DNA of 64,000 nucleotides from positions 558,001 to 622,000 of the forward strand of contig CALSME010000002.1 of NCBI GenBank assembly GCA_943787375.1, given 5' to 3'. The notes under the pieces were generated by a model that had not been told where the DNA came from, did not search any database, and was given only the letters and a program-made list of their open reading frames with translations. This document shows, piece by piece, positions 43,313-51,527 of this stretch (positions are counted from its first letter, which is position 1; each line of letters begins with the position of its first letter). This stretch comes from an uncultured Polaribacter sp. GTDB lineage: Bacteria > Bacteroidota > Bacteroidia > Flavobacteriales > Flavobacteriaceae. The position numbers were made by a program, and so were the translations under genes.

Positions 43313-46255
43313 ATGATGGTAAAAAAAATAATTTCAAAAACCGTTTGGATTTTATTAATCCTAGGACAAACATTTTTTTCACAAGAAGTAAAAAATGAAG
43401 CTCAAAAACCGTATTCAATAGGTTTGCCTTCAAAAGTTGAGCATGTTCAATCAATTTCTTCAAGAAAGAATAATTTAGTAAGGCCAGATTTAAGCTCTAC
43501 TCAGGTGATGTTAGATGGAAGATCTTCTAAATATGAAGTTGTAATTGGCAAAGGTTCGGTTGGGGATGATGTATTGGCAATAAAATCGAAGCATTTAAGA
43601 AATAAAATACCGTCAAAAACCCCTGAATTAGTTTTTGATACTGGAGCATCATCATCTCAACCAACAGATCCATCAGGGGCTGTTGGGCCAAACCATTATA
43701 TTTCTGTAATTAATACTGCGTTTCAAATTTTTGATAAGAATGGTGTTTCTTTAACAGATGGCTTGTTGTCTCCAAATCCAACAATTTTTCCTACAGGAGG
43801 TTGCTGTGATCTAACTGCATCTTATGATAATGTAGCCGATCGATGGGTGCTTTCTTTTCTAGGCGGTGGTGTTCAAGTTGCTGTATCTGACGGTCCCGAC
43901 CCCATTAATGACGATTGGACAGTTTATACTTTTGCAGATGTAGCTGATTATCAGAAATTATCTGTTTGGCGAGATGGGTATTACATGACTGAAAATACAA
44001 ACAATAGCAATAAACTACACGTATTTGAAAGAGCAGCTATGATTGATGCGGCCAGTGCAGGAACAACGCCACAAATATTGTCGTTTTCTTTACCAGGATT
44101 AGTTACTAGTGGTTTTCATAGTCCACAAGTATTGAACATAAGTAATAATGATTGGCCAACGACGGGAGGCGCCACAGTAGTTTATATGCAAGATGATGCG
44201 TGGCCAGGTGTTACTTCAGATCATATAAAACTATGGAATGTTGACATCGATTGGACAAATCCTGATGCTTCTACAGTTTCTGCTGCCTCAGAAATTACAA
44301 CCACCTCTTTTGTGAGTGTATTTGATGGAGGTAGCTTTACTAATCTTGCACAGCCAAATGGGGGTGGTGACCTAGATGCATTGCAGGCAACGATAATGAA
44401 TCAAGCACAATACAGAAAATTCCCAAACCATAATTCTGCGGTTTTTAATTTTGTCGTAGATGTCGATGGAAGTTCTGTAAAGCAAGCAGGTATTCGATGG
44501 TATGAGTTGCGTCAAACTGCAGATGGGGAGCCCTGGACAATCTTTCAAGAAGGAACTTATACAGCACCAGACAATAGGCATGCTTGGAATGCAAGTTTAA
44601 TTATGGATGCCTTTGGTAATATAGGAATGGGGTACACAGGAATGGCGAGTTCTAATAGCTCAGATCCCAGTGTCGTATTAGGGTCCTATTATACGGGTCG
44701 TTTTTCTGATGACCCATTAAACTCGATGACAATTACTGAAGAAACTATCAAAGCCGGAGACGCTAATATTCCTGGAACACGATATGGGGACTATAGTAAA
44801 ATAGATATTGATCCAGCGAATGATAAAAAATTCTGGTTTGTTAATGAAGTGATGTCAGGCGGAAGAAAGAATGTAGCAGGTGTTTTTCAAATTGCACCAA
44901 ACTTTAGTAATGACATTGGTGTTGTTAGCATAGATAATCTTGAAAACGGAGTATTTTCGAGTACAGAAAACATCACAGTTACCATTCATAATTTTGGAGA
45001 AAATTCAGCAAGCGGTTTCAATGTTACCTATCAAATAAATGGAGGTTCATTAATTACCGAAGCATATACAGAAACCATTGCATCCAATACATCAAAACAA
45101 TTTACATTTACAACTACAGCAGATTTGTCAACAGAAGGACAACTATATAGCATCACATCCTCAGTTAATTTCATTGGAGATGAAAATACAAGTAATGATT
45201 CAAAGACAATAGAAGTTAGGCATATATCTGCCAAAGATCTTGGAGTTACAGCAATTACTGCTCCCGTTGGCGCAGAAAGTTTAGAAAATGAATCTGTAGT
45301 TATTACCATTAAAAATTTTGGATCAGAGACTCAATCAAACTTTGATGTTTCTTATTCGGTTAATGGAGGAAATCCAGTTATCGAAAATGTAGTTGCCTCT
45401 TTAGCACCAGAAAATGAAATGTCCTATACCTTTTCTACTCTAGGAAACTTCTCTGAAGAAGGACTCTATGAGATTTTAGGAACAACATTACTTGTAGACG
45501 ATACAAATGCATCTAACAATTCTTCAAGTGTAGAAATAAGAAATTTAGGATGTAAGACTGAAATGATGGAGACGCAACAACCTTTTGAAAATAGTGGAGC
45601 CACAACTTCTGTCATAACCATGACCAAGGATGTTTTAATTACGGATATGACGTTAACGCTAAACATAAGCCACCCATGGATTTCAGATGTAAAAGCGAAG
45701 TTGATTGGACCCGGTGGAGCCCCAGAAGTAATTTTATTCGAAAACTTAGGCGCTCCCGGAGATCAAAATTTCACCAATACTACATTCAATCAAACATCTT
45801 TAACAAGTATTAGTGATGGCTCTGCCCCTTTTACCGGAAGCTTTAAACCACAACAAAGCTTTGATGCCTTTTATGGTTTAATGTCTGCTGGAGATTGGAC
45901 CCTATCTATCACCGAAAGTATTAATAGTAATTCAGGAATACTTCAAGATTGGTCTCTTCAAATTTGTTCTAGAACCTCACTTTCTGTATCCACCAATGAA
46001 TTAGAAGAAGATTTTAAAATCCTAAATAAAGGAAATAATCAGTACGAAATTGTTGTAAAAAATACGCAGATAACAGAAGACCTTGACCTTAGTGTCTATA
46101 ATATACTTGGGCAAAAATTATTATGGAAAACCTTAAAAAAGTCAGGTGGAGTCTATTCTTATGAATTAGATATGTCTTATGCTTCAAAAGGAGTTTATCT
46201 GATTCGATTGGGTCAAAAAAATAAAGCTACTGTCAAAAGAATCATAATCGAATAA
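43313..46255 (+). CDS. T9SS-secreted protein with CARDB repeats, P-domain and type A sorting signal
   Basis: This 980-residue protein has an N-terminal signal (ISKTVWILLILGQTFFSQ). An N-terminal region of about 430 residues (near 100-520) with FDTGASSSQPTDPSGAVGPN shows no catalytic motif I recognise. Two CARDB-like repeats follow (about 530-635 and 640-740), each with VTIxNFG and a sequence of similar length. A proprotein-convertase P-domain (about 745-890, GAPGDQNFTNTTFNQ) comes next, then a type A T9SS sorting domain (about 900-980, LSVYNILGQKLLWKTL, GVYLIRL). The last domain sends it to the T9SS and usually ends with anchoring. Its function outside the cell is unknown. Confidence 0.9.
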   Translation: MMVKKIISKTVWILLILGQTFFSQEVKNEAQKPYSIGLPSKVEHVQSISSRKNNLVRPDLSSTQVMLDGRSSKYEVVIGKGSVGDDVLAIKSKHLRNKIPSKTPELVFDTGASSSQPTDPSGAVGPNHYISVINTAFQIFDKNGVSLTDGLLSPNPTIFPTGGCCDLTASYDNVADRWVLSFLGGGVQVAVSDGPDPINDDWTVYTFADVADYQKLSVWRDGYYMTENTNNSNKLHVFERAAMIDAASAGTTPQILSFSLPGLVTSGFHSPQVLNISNNDWPTTGGATVVYMQDDAWPGVTSDHIKLWNVDIDWTNPDASTVSAASEITTTSFVSVFDGGSFTNLAQPNGGGDLDALQATIMNQAQYRKFPNHNSAVFNFVVDVDGSSVKQAGIRWYELRQTADGEPWTIFQEGTYTAPDNRHAWNASLIMDAFGNIGMGYTGMASSNSSDPSVVLGSYYTGRFSDDPLNSMTITEETIKAGDANIPGTRYGDYSKIDIDPANDKKFWFVNEVMSGGRKNVAGVFQIAPNFSNDIGVVSIDNLENGVFSSTENITVTIHNFGENSASGFNVTYQINGGSLITEAYTETIASNTSKQFTFTTTADLSTEGQLYSITSSVNFIGDENTSNDSKTIEVRHISAKDLGVTAITAPVGAESLENESVVITIKNFGSETQSNFDVSYSVNGGNPVIENVVASLAPENEMSYTFSTLGNFSEEGLYEILGTTLLVDDTNASNNSSSVEIRNLGCKTEMMETQQPFENSGATTSVITMTKDVLITDMTLTLNISHPWISDVKAKLIGPGGAPEVILFENLGAPGDQNFTNTTFNQTSLTSISDGSAPFTGSFKPQQSFDAFYGLMSAGDWTLSITESINSNSGILQDWSLQICSRTSLSVSTNELEEDFKILNKGNNQYEIVVKNTQITEDLDLSVYNILGQKLLWKTLKKSGGVYSYELDMSYASKGVYLIRLGQKNKATVKRIIIE

Positions 46256-46337
46256 AATCATTGAAAAAAGAGAACAGTTAAAAATGTTAGTTGTCAGTTT
46301 TTCCGCTGATGAATACTCTACAATACTTAATAAACTG

Positions 46338-46373
46338 AAAAAACCATTCTTTTGATCAAAAGAATGGTTTTTT
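46338..46373. terminator. Perfect palindromic terminator after the T9SS cargo gene
   Basis: AAAAAACCATTCTTTTGA and TCAAAAGAATGGTTTTTT are exact complements centred on GATC. It has A- and T-runs at its ends and lies between two converging genes. Confidence 0.85.
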
Positions 46374-46426
46374 AGTGAAATAATCTAAATTTCATTTTTT
46401 ATGATTTTTTTCATTCAAGTTCTTTT

Positions 46427-46771
46427 TTAGTCTGTGTAAGGAATAATTTCTAAAAGCTTTATTGGTAATACATTTTCACAACGATTTTTCATTCTTAAGG
46501 GTAGGAATTTGAAATATATTTTATTTTTTTTAAAAGCGTAAAGTAGAAATTCATCATCTTTAATATTTATCGGATCATAAATAATATTTTTTGAATCAGA
46601 GATTATCCAACTACAATTTCCAGTATCTTTATGCTTTATAATTCCAAAAGTATATCCCTCTTTATGAGGTGGATTTGTAGTCTTTTTTGTAGTTAACTTT
46701 GAGCTATTGCAAGAGATTAGAAATAAAATTATTATAAAACTGATTGGTTTTAAATCTGTGTGTATCATCAT
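46427..46771 (-). CDS. Small hypothetical lipoprotein
   Basis: I do not recognise this 114-residue protein. It has a lipoprotein signal (FLISC) after a start at MIHTDLKPISFIIILFLISC (one or two Met from the beginning), then a lysine/threonine-rich stretch and a small possibly beta-rich domain (GYTFGIIKHKDTGNCSWI). No catalytic motif is seen. It is convergent with the large T9SS protein and divergent from the next gene. The codon use looks normal, so I accept it as a gene. Confidence 0.6.
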   Translation of the reverse strand: MMIHTDLKPISFIIILFLISCNSSKLTTKKTTNPPHKEGYTFGIIKHKDTGNCSWIISDSKNIIYDPINIKDDEFLLYAFKKNKIYFKFLPLRMKNRCENVLPIKLLEIIPYTD

Positions 46772-46803
46772 TTTTAATTTTTAAAGTATAATATAGTAAA
46801 ATT

Positions 46804-47169
46804 ATGCAAATATTAACGCAACAAGAATTGCACAACCTTGCCATGAATATAGTTGGCAAACGTTTAGAAGAAATGGGATACGAATTTCAGGCGATTAATA
46901 GCAAACTGAAAAGACACCCACAATTTGTGTTATTTAAAAAAGGAGAACAAACCGTTTTTGTACTCGTAAAAGTAACCAACAATATTCAAAACCCAGATGT
47001 ATATGATGTGCTGTGGATGGAGACTTTTAAAGAACATGCTAAAAAACAAAATGCCAAAGTTTGGTTTGCAGGCGTTGGTATTGCCAATGCAGAAAGTGTA
47101 GAAAATCCTGTTTTTAAAGACCAACCCTACTATGTGGCTTTTGAAGACTTTATTAAGATCTTAGAATAG
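46804..47169 (+). CDS. Conserved small protein with degenerate nuclease-like fold (inferred)
   Basis: The 121-residue cytoplasmic protein is short and without signal or helices. Its beginning resembles the PD-(D/E)xK / UPF0102 type in arrangement: ELHNLAMNIVGKRLEEMGYE, then a strand with a basic end (FVLFKKGEQTVFVLVKVTNN). The usual Asp and Glu-x-Lys are not kept; LVK stands where EVK is expected. Relatives in flavobacteria lie near nqr or apbE genes and, from memory, have been labelled a reductase subunit F, a label I cannot confirm. The next plus-strand gene is apbE (48211). Confidence 0.7.
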   Translation: MQILTQQELHNLAMNIVGKRLEEMGYEFQAINSKLKRHPQFVLFKKGEQTVFVLVKVTNNIQNPDVYDVLWMETFKEHAKKQNAKVWFAGVGIANAESVENPVFKDQPYYVAFEDFIKILE

Positions 47170-47201
47170 TAATTTCAGATCATCCAAGCTGCAACTCAAA
47201 T

Positions 47202-47230
47202 AAAAAAACCACCTAAAAGATGGTTTTTTT
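47202..47230. terminator. Terminator between gene 46804-47169 and the OmpA-like gene
   Basis: AAAAAAACCA and TGGTTTTTTT pair around a 9-base loop (47212-47220). It lies between converging genes and has A/T-runs on both sides, so it may work in both directions. Confidence 0.7.
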
Positions 47231-47250
47231 ATGCATAAGAAATAAGAGGA

Positions 47251-48096
47251 TTACTCCGCCTTCTGTTCTAATAAGTCAAAGAACTGTTGTAATCTTGGTA
47301 AGATAATAATTTTTGTTCTTCTGTTTTTAGCCTTGTTTGCTGGCGTATCATTTTCAGCAACTGGTACATAGCTACTTCTACCTGTAGCAGACAATCTTTC
47401 TGGTTTTACACCATATTTATATTGTAAAATCCGTGTAATTGAGGTAGCTCTTAAAGCAGATAAATCCCAGTTATCTTGAATAATAGTTCTTTTAATAGGC
47501 GTTGCGTCGGTATGTCCTTCAACCATTACATCCATTTCTGGTTGCCCGTTGATTACCGTTGCAATTTTTTCCAATACCGTATAAGCCTTTTCGGTTACAT
47601 TATAACTTCCGCTTTTAAATAATAGTTTATCAGCAATAGAAATAAAAACAACTGTTTTTTCTACATTAATTTCAATATCTTCATCTTGTATCCCGTCGGT
47701 TAAGTTCTTCGTTAAATGGTATTTTATCGCCAAATTAATAGAATCTTTTTGCGTCATAGCATCTCTAATTCCATTAATAAACTTATCCTTTTCGCTCAAC
47801 TGTGAAATTACAGTTTTAATATTGTCAGAAGAAGATTGCGTTAAAACAGTTAAGTTTTCAACTTGTCTTAAAGCTGTTTTTTTATCCTCTTTTAAAGATT
47901 TAACTTGTTCTGCTAAAGCTACTGCTTTAGCATCCTCGTTGTTCTTTTCAATAATGCACTTTTGCAAATCGGCTTTGATGTCTACTAGCTGTGTTGCTTT
48001 GTTATCATGCTTGGTTTGTAAAGCAACAAAATCTTTTTTAGAAACACATGCGCTTAATACAATTCCTGATAAAAGGAGTAGGGTAATTTTTTTCAT
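47251..48096 (-). CDS. OmpA-family lipoprotein
   Basis: The 281-residue protein has a lipobox (VLSAC), an alpha-helical stretch with coiled-coil character (about residues 25-120) and a C-terminal OmpA-like peptidoglycan-binding domain (about 140-275). The domain has EGHTDATP, LSALRATSI and NRRTKIII motifs, with the key Asp and Arg in place. Such proteins tie the outer membrane to the wall. It has no beta-barrel. A -7-like TAGCTTTG lies 25 bases before its start on the minus strand (48128-48121). Confidence 0.92.
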   Translation of the reverse strand: MKKITLLLLSGIVLSACVSKKDFVALQTKHDNKATQLVDIKADLQKCIIEKNNEDAKAVALAEQVKSLKEDKKTALRQVENLTVLTQSSSDNIKTVISQLSEKDKFINGIRDAMTQKDSINLAIKYHLTKNLTDGIQDEDIEINVEKTVVFISIADKLLFKSGSYNVTEKAYTVLEKIATVINGQPEMDVMVEGHTDATPIKRTIIQDNWDLSALRATSITRILQYKYGVKPERLSATGRSSYVPVAENDTPANKAKNRRTKIIILPRLQQFFDLLEQKAE

Positions 48097-48165
48097 TTTC
48101 TAAAGATTTAATTTCAGTAGCAAAGCTAACAAAAATCGATTACAATTAGTTCTATAAATTTTATT

Positions 48166-48192
48166 TTGTGAAAATTTTATGTACTATTTTTG
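48166..48192 (+). promoter_or_regulatory. Possible promoter of apbE
   Basis: TTG (48166-48168), a 16-base spacer and TATTTTTG (48185-48192). The spacing is one base shorter than usual. The -7 box ends 18 bases before the apbE ATG (48211). Confidence 0.45.
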
Positions 48193-48210
48193 ATTGAAAA
48201 TTATAATGAG

Positions 48211-49200
48211 ATGAAACGTTTTTTTCTAGTCCCCTTTTTACTAATCATTCTTTGTGCATGTGAATCCAAACCAAAAGCAACAAGCCTTACATTAACAGGG
48301 AATGTTTTTGGAACTACCTATAAAATTGTATATCAAAATACCACGGTCAACTATCAAAAATCGATTGATAGTTTATTTTATTTGGTCAATAAGTCAATAT
48401 CTACCTATTTGCCTTCTTCAGATATTTCCTTAATAAACAAAGGAGATACTTCTGTTGTTGTGGATACCATTCTTTTAGAATTGCTAAAAAAATCGAAAGA
48501 AATTCACTTAAAAACAGATGGTTATTTTGACCCTACTGTTGGGAATTTGGTCAATGCTTGGGGTTTTGGGCCTAAAAATGAAAAGCGAAACTTAGATACT
48601 TTGGAGGTTCAAAAACAAATGGAATTGGTTGGTTTTGATAAAATTCAAGTTATCAATCAAAAAGTCATCAAAAAAGATCCTGAGATTTATCTGGATTTTA
48701 ATTCTATTGGAAAAGGTTTTGGGATTGATGTTGTTGCCCGCTTTTTAGACCAACAACAGATCGCAAACTATATGATTGAAATTGGCGGAGAGATTCGAGC
48801 AAAAGGAGTTAAGAAAAAAGACAAACCATGGCGAATTCAACTTCAAAATCCAGTTATCACCGATGTCAATGATGCCTTTACAATTATTAATTTGTCGAAC
48901 AATTCGATGGCTACTTCCGGAAATTACAGAAAATTTAGAATCGCTGAGAATGGACAAAAATATGTACATACTATAAACCCTAAAACAGGTTTTGCAACCG
49001 AAAGTAATTTGCTAAGTGTTTCTGTAATCGCAGCAATAGACTGTGCAGATGTAGATGCATATGCTACGGCATTTATGGCGATGGGTGTTGAGAAGACAAA
49101 AATATTTCTAGAGAAGTATACGGAAATAAAAGCGATTTTAATTTATATAGATGCCCAACAAAATCTTGCCAGTTATTCTAATTACGATGATGGCTTATAG
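48211..49200 (+). CDS. apbE: FAD:protein FMN transferase (lipoprotein)
   Basis: ApbE takes FMN from FAD and fixes it on a threonine of target proteins, here most likely NqrB and NqrC. The chosen start (48211) gives a lipoprotein signal (MKRFFLVPFLLIILCAC); an earlier start at 48190 adds seven residues. Family motifs are seen: GTTYKI, STYLPSSDISLINKGD (in part), DPTVGNLVNAWGFGP, YLDFNSIGKGFGIDVV, and TINPKTGFATESN, plus DCADVDAYATAFMAMG near the end. It overlaps the convergent methyltransferase gene by 19 bases at the 3' end. Confidence 0.95.
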   Translation: MKRFFLVPFLLIILCACESKPKATSLTLTGNVFGTTYKIVYQNTTVNYQKSIDSLFYLVNKSISTYLPSSDISLINKGDTSVVVDTILLELLKKSKEIHLKTDGYFDPTVGNLVNAWGFGPKNEKRNLDTLEVQKQMELVGFDKIQVINQKVIKKDPEIYLDFNSIGKGFGIDVVARFLDQQQIANYMIEIGGEIRAKGVKKKDKPWRIQLQNPVITDVNDAFTIINLSNNSMATSGNYRKFRIAENGQKYVHTINPKTGFATESNLLSVSVIAAIDCADVDAYATAFMAMGVEKTKIFLEKYTEIKAILIYIDAQQNLASYSNYDDGL

Positions 49201-49958
49201 CACACAGGCAAAATCTCACCTTTCATTAAGCAAAACCGTTCTAACTCTTTTTCTTCCATTTTCTTTGTATAGTCGATTTCGTCAACCCTAAAGCCAACAG
49301 TTCGCAACTTGTCAAAATAATCCCGACCATAGACTCTTACATGGTCATATTGCCCAAATATTTTTGCACGATCTTTCCGGTCTGTAATGCTATCGTCTTC
49401 AAATGTTTTGTCTCTTAAGAGCTCTTGCGGAATTTGGAATATCCCCATTCCTTTGGGTTTCAAAACCCGATACAATTCCTGCATGGCTTTCGTGTCATCT
49501 GTAATATGTTCTAAAACATGATTGCAAAAAACAATATCAAACGCATTGTCTTCAAAGGGCAAATCACAAACATCTGCTTTCACATCTGCGATGGGCGATT
49601 CCAAATCGGAAGTGGTATAGGCTAAGTTTTCTTGTTTTCTAAAGCGATCTAGAAAACATTGTTCTGGTGCAATGTGTAATACTTTTTGTATTTTTTCACT
49701 CGTAAAAAAAGAAGTTTCATTTTTTAAAAATAACCACATCAATCGATGTCTTTCCAAAGATAATGTTGAGGGAGAAAGTGCGTTTTTGCGTTGTTTTCCG
49801 TACCCGTAAGGAAGCAGTTTCCGAAAACTTTTTCCATCGATCGGATCGGTATACCGAGTTCCTTTTAAATAAAAACTGAGTATTGGACGTGCCAAATAAC
49901 TCGCCTTTATTAATAAGGGGCGTGGTATCGTATTTAAGATTATTTTAAATAAAGACAT
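49182..49958 (-). CDS. Class I SAM-dependent methyltransferase
   Basis: The 258-residue protein has a methyltransferase type-11 domain in its second half: VLHIAPEQCFLDRF (weak motif I), DLPFEDNAFDIVFCNHVLEHI and MQELYRVLKPKGMGIFQIP. The target is unknown. It has an N-terminal hydrophobic or amphipathic stretch, PLLIKASYLARPIL. The gene lies 39 bases after map and overlaps apbE in the opposite strand. Confidence 0.88.
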   Translation of the reverse strand: MSLFKIILNTIPRPLLIKASYLARPILSFYLKGTRYTDPIDGKSFRKLLPYGYGKQRKNALSPSTLSLERHRLMWLFLKNETSFFTSEKIQKVLHIAPEQCFLDRFRKQENLAYTTSDLESPIADVKADVCDLPFEDNAFDIVFCNHVLEHITDDTKAMQELYRVLKPKGMGIFQIPQELLRDKTFEDDSITDRKDRAKIFGQYDHVRVYGRDYFDKLRTVGFRVDEIDYTKKMEEKELERFCLMKGEILPVCYKPSS

Positions 49959-49997
49959 TATGATTACGCTGTAATTTGTTTCAAAAAAAACAATACG

Positions 49998-50801
49998 CTA
50001 TTGTTTAAATTCATCCTCCTCATTACTTACAATTCCTAGGGCTTCATTCACAAATTTAAAGGTAGAGAGTAATTCTGGCTTACCCTTTACAATTGCAACA
50101 TCATGTTCGAAATGTGCAGAAGGTTTGTTGTCTAATGTAGTAATTGTCCAACCATCTGAATGCTGTCTAATCTTATGAGTTCCAAGATTTGTCATTGGTT
50201 CAATAGCAACAACCATTCCCTCTATAAATTTCTTGCCTCTTCCTCTTTTTCCATAGTTTGGCATTTCTGGATCTTCGTGCATTGTTCTTCCAAGTCCATG
50301 ACCTACCAATTCTCTTACCACACCATAACCATGATCTTCGGTATATTTTTGAATAGCATACCCCACATCACCCACGCGATTTCCCACTTTAAAATTACGA
50401 ATTCCTTCGTACAAACTTTGCTTAGTAACGGCTAATAATTTTTTTACCTCATCGGCAATTTCACCCACAGCAAACGTATATGCATGATCCCCATAAAAAC
50501 CATTTTTTAAAGCACCACAATCAATAGAGATAATGTCTCCTTCTTTTAAAGGCGTTTTATTTGGGATTCCATGAACAACTTGTGCATTGGGACTCATACA
50601 AAGCGTATTTGGAAAGTCATACAAACCTAAAAAACCAGGGATTGCTCCTTCAGCTCTTATGAAATCTTCGGCTAATTTGTCTAAATATAATGTCGTTACA
50701 CCCGGTTTTACTTCGCTAGCAAGCATTCCTAATGTTTTAGAAACTACTAAAGCACTCTCGCGCATGATTTCTATTTCTTCTCTTGTTTTTACGATAATCA
50801 T
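49998..50801 (-). CDS. map: Type I methionine aminopeptidase
   Basis: Map removes the initiator methionine. The 267-residue protein has the five metal ligands in order: two Asp in SIDCGALKNGFYGDHAY, His in VGHGLGRTMHE, and two Glu in AIEPMTNLG and AHFEHDVAIVK. The substrate His is in VVHGIPN. The start at 50801 (MIIVKTREE) is taken over an upstream in-frame ATG (50822), because it matches the family N-terminus. Confidence 0.96.
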   Translation of the reverse strand: MIIVKTREEIEIMRESALVVSKTLGMLASEVKPGVTTLYLDKLAEDFIRAEGAIPGFLGLYDFPNTLCMSPNAQVVHGIPNKTPLKEGDIISIDCGALKNGFYGDHAYTFAVGEIADEVKKLLAVTKQSLYEGIRNFKVGNRVGDVGYAIQKYTEDHGYGVVRELVGHGLGRTMHEDPEMPNYGKRGRGKKFIEGMVVAIEPMTNLGTHKIRQHSDGWTITTLDNKPSAHFEHDVAIVKGKPELLSTFKFVNEALGIVSNEEDEFKQ

Positions 50802-50911
50802 CTTGAAAAAATTATGCCACAAAGTTACTCTAATTTAAAGAAATAAGAGAAAGAAGTTTTCGTTGAAAAACACGAAAAATAATTTCTTTATTGAAGCGTC
50901 ATTGAGTTAAC

Positions 50912-50950
50912 GAATATCGGCGTCATTCATTAAGAATGACGCCGATATTC
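50912..50950. repeat. Perfect 17-bp inverted repeat downstream of the thioredoxin-like gene
   Basis: GAATATCGGCGTCATTC (50912-50928) and GAATGACGCCGATATTC (50934-50950) are exact complements with a 5-base loop. A related copy (GCGTCATTGAGTTAA, near 50896) precedes it. There is no T-run. It may be a terminator for the thioredoxin-like gene or a repetitive extragenic palindrome. Confidence 0.65.
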
Positions 50951-50979
50951 AATTTTAAATAAAATGCAAAAACGTGCTA

Positions 50980-51510
50980 TTACTTACTTCGATCGTAAGA
51001 ATGTTTGTACGGCATGCCTGATACAATTTTTAAAATATCTTTTTCTAAAGAAACTCTTGCATATTCTACATAGCGGCCAATTTCTTTGCCGTCTTTATAA
51101 AAGATAAATGTAGGTACTTTAAAAATATTTAAACCTGCTTGTAAGTTATCGGGTGTTTTTTTAGAACGATTTACTGTTATCAATTCAAAATTATTCATTT
51201 CAAAATCAGCCAGTTCTAAGATTTTGTAAAAACGAGGTGTTTCTCTTTTACTATCGCCGCACCAGGTTCCCATAAATCCTTTAATGGTAATTCCTTTCCA
51301 AGCTGTTTTTAAAGAAGTAATCGTTCCTGCTTCTGGAGTGTAGGTTTTAAATTTCTGATCAAACCAAGCCTTAAAAGGTGCTTGATTGAAAGATTCTTTA
51401 TCTGCGATACCAATTAAATTACCTGATTGATCTATTACTGCAGTTGCTTTTTGCTGAGCATTACAAGAAGTGAAAATTCCGATAAATGCAATTAAAATTA
51501 TTTTTTTCAT
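50980..51510 (-). CDS. Thioredoxin-like lipoprotein with CGDS active site
   Basis: The 176-residue protein has a lipoprotein signal (IGIFTSC) and a thioredoxin fold. The active-site position reads GTWCGDSKRET: the first Cys is kept, but the second is Ser (CxxS). The cis-Pro loop KVPTFIFYKDGKEIGR is intact. It may bind or isomerise disulfides, or serve another role; classical CxxC redox cycling is not possible with one cysteine. It starts 17 bases after gpmI, so the two may be in one operon. Confidence 0.88.
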   Translation of the reverse strand: MKKIILIAFIGIFTSCNAQQKATAVIDQSGNLIGIADKESFNQAPFKAWFDQKFKTYTPEAGTITSLKTAWKGITIKGFMGTWCGDSKRETPRFYKILELADFEMNNFELITVNRSKKTPDNLQAGLNIFKVPTFIFYKDGKEIGRYVEYARVSLEKDILKIVSGMPYKHSYDRSK

Positions 51511-51527
51511 ACGTGTTTTTTTAAAAT

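Noticed and set aside
46338..46373. 36-bp perfect palindrome as a possible operator
   Set aside because: It lies between two converging genes and has A/T-runs at both ends, which fits a bidirectional terminator.
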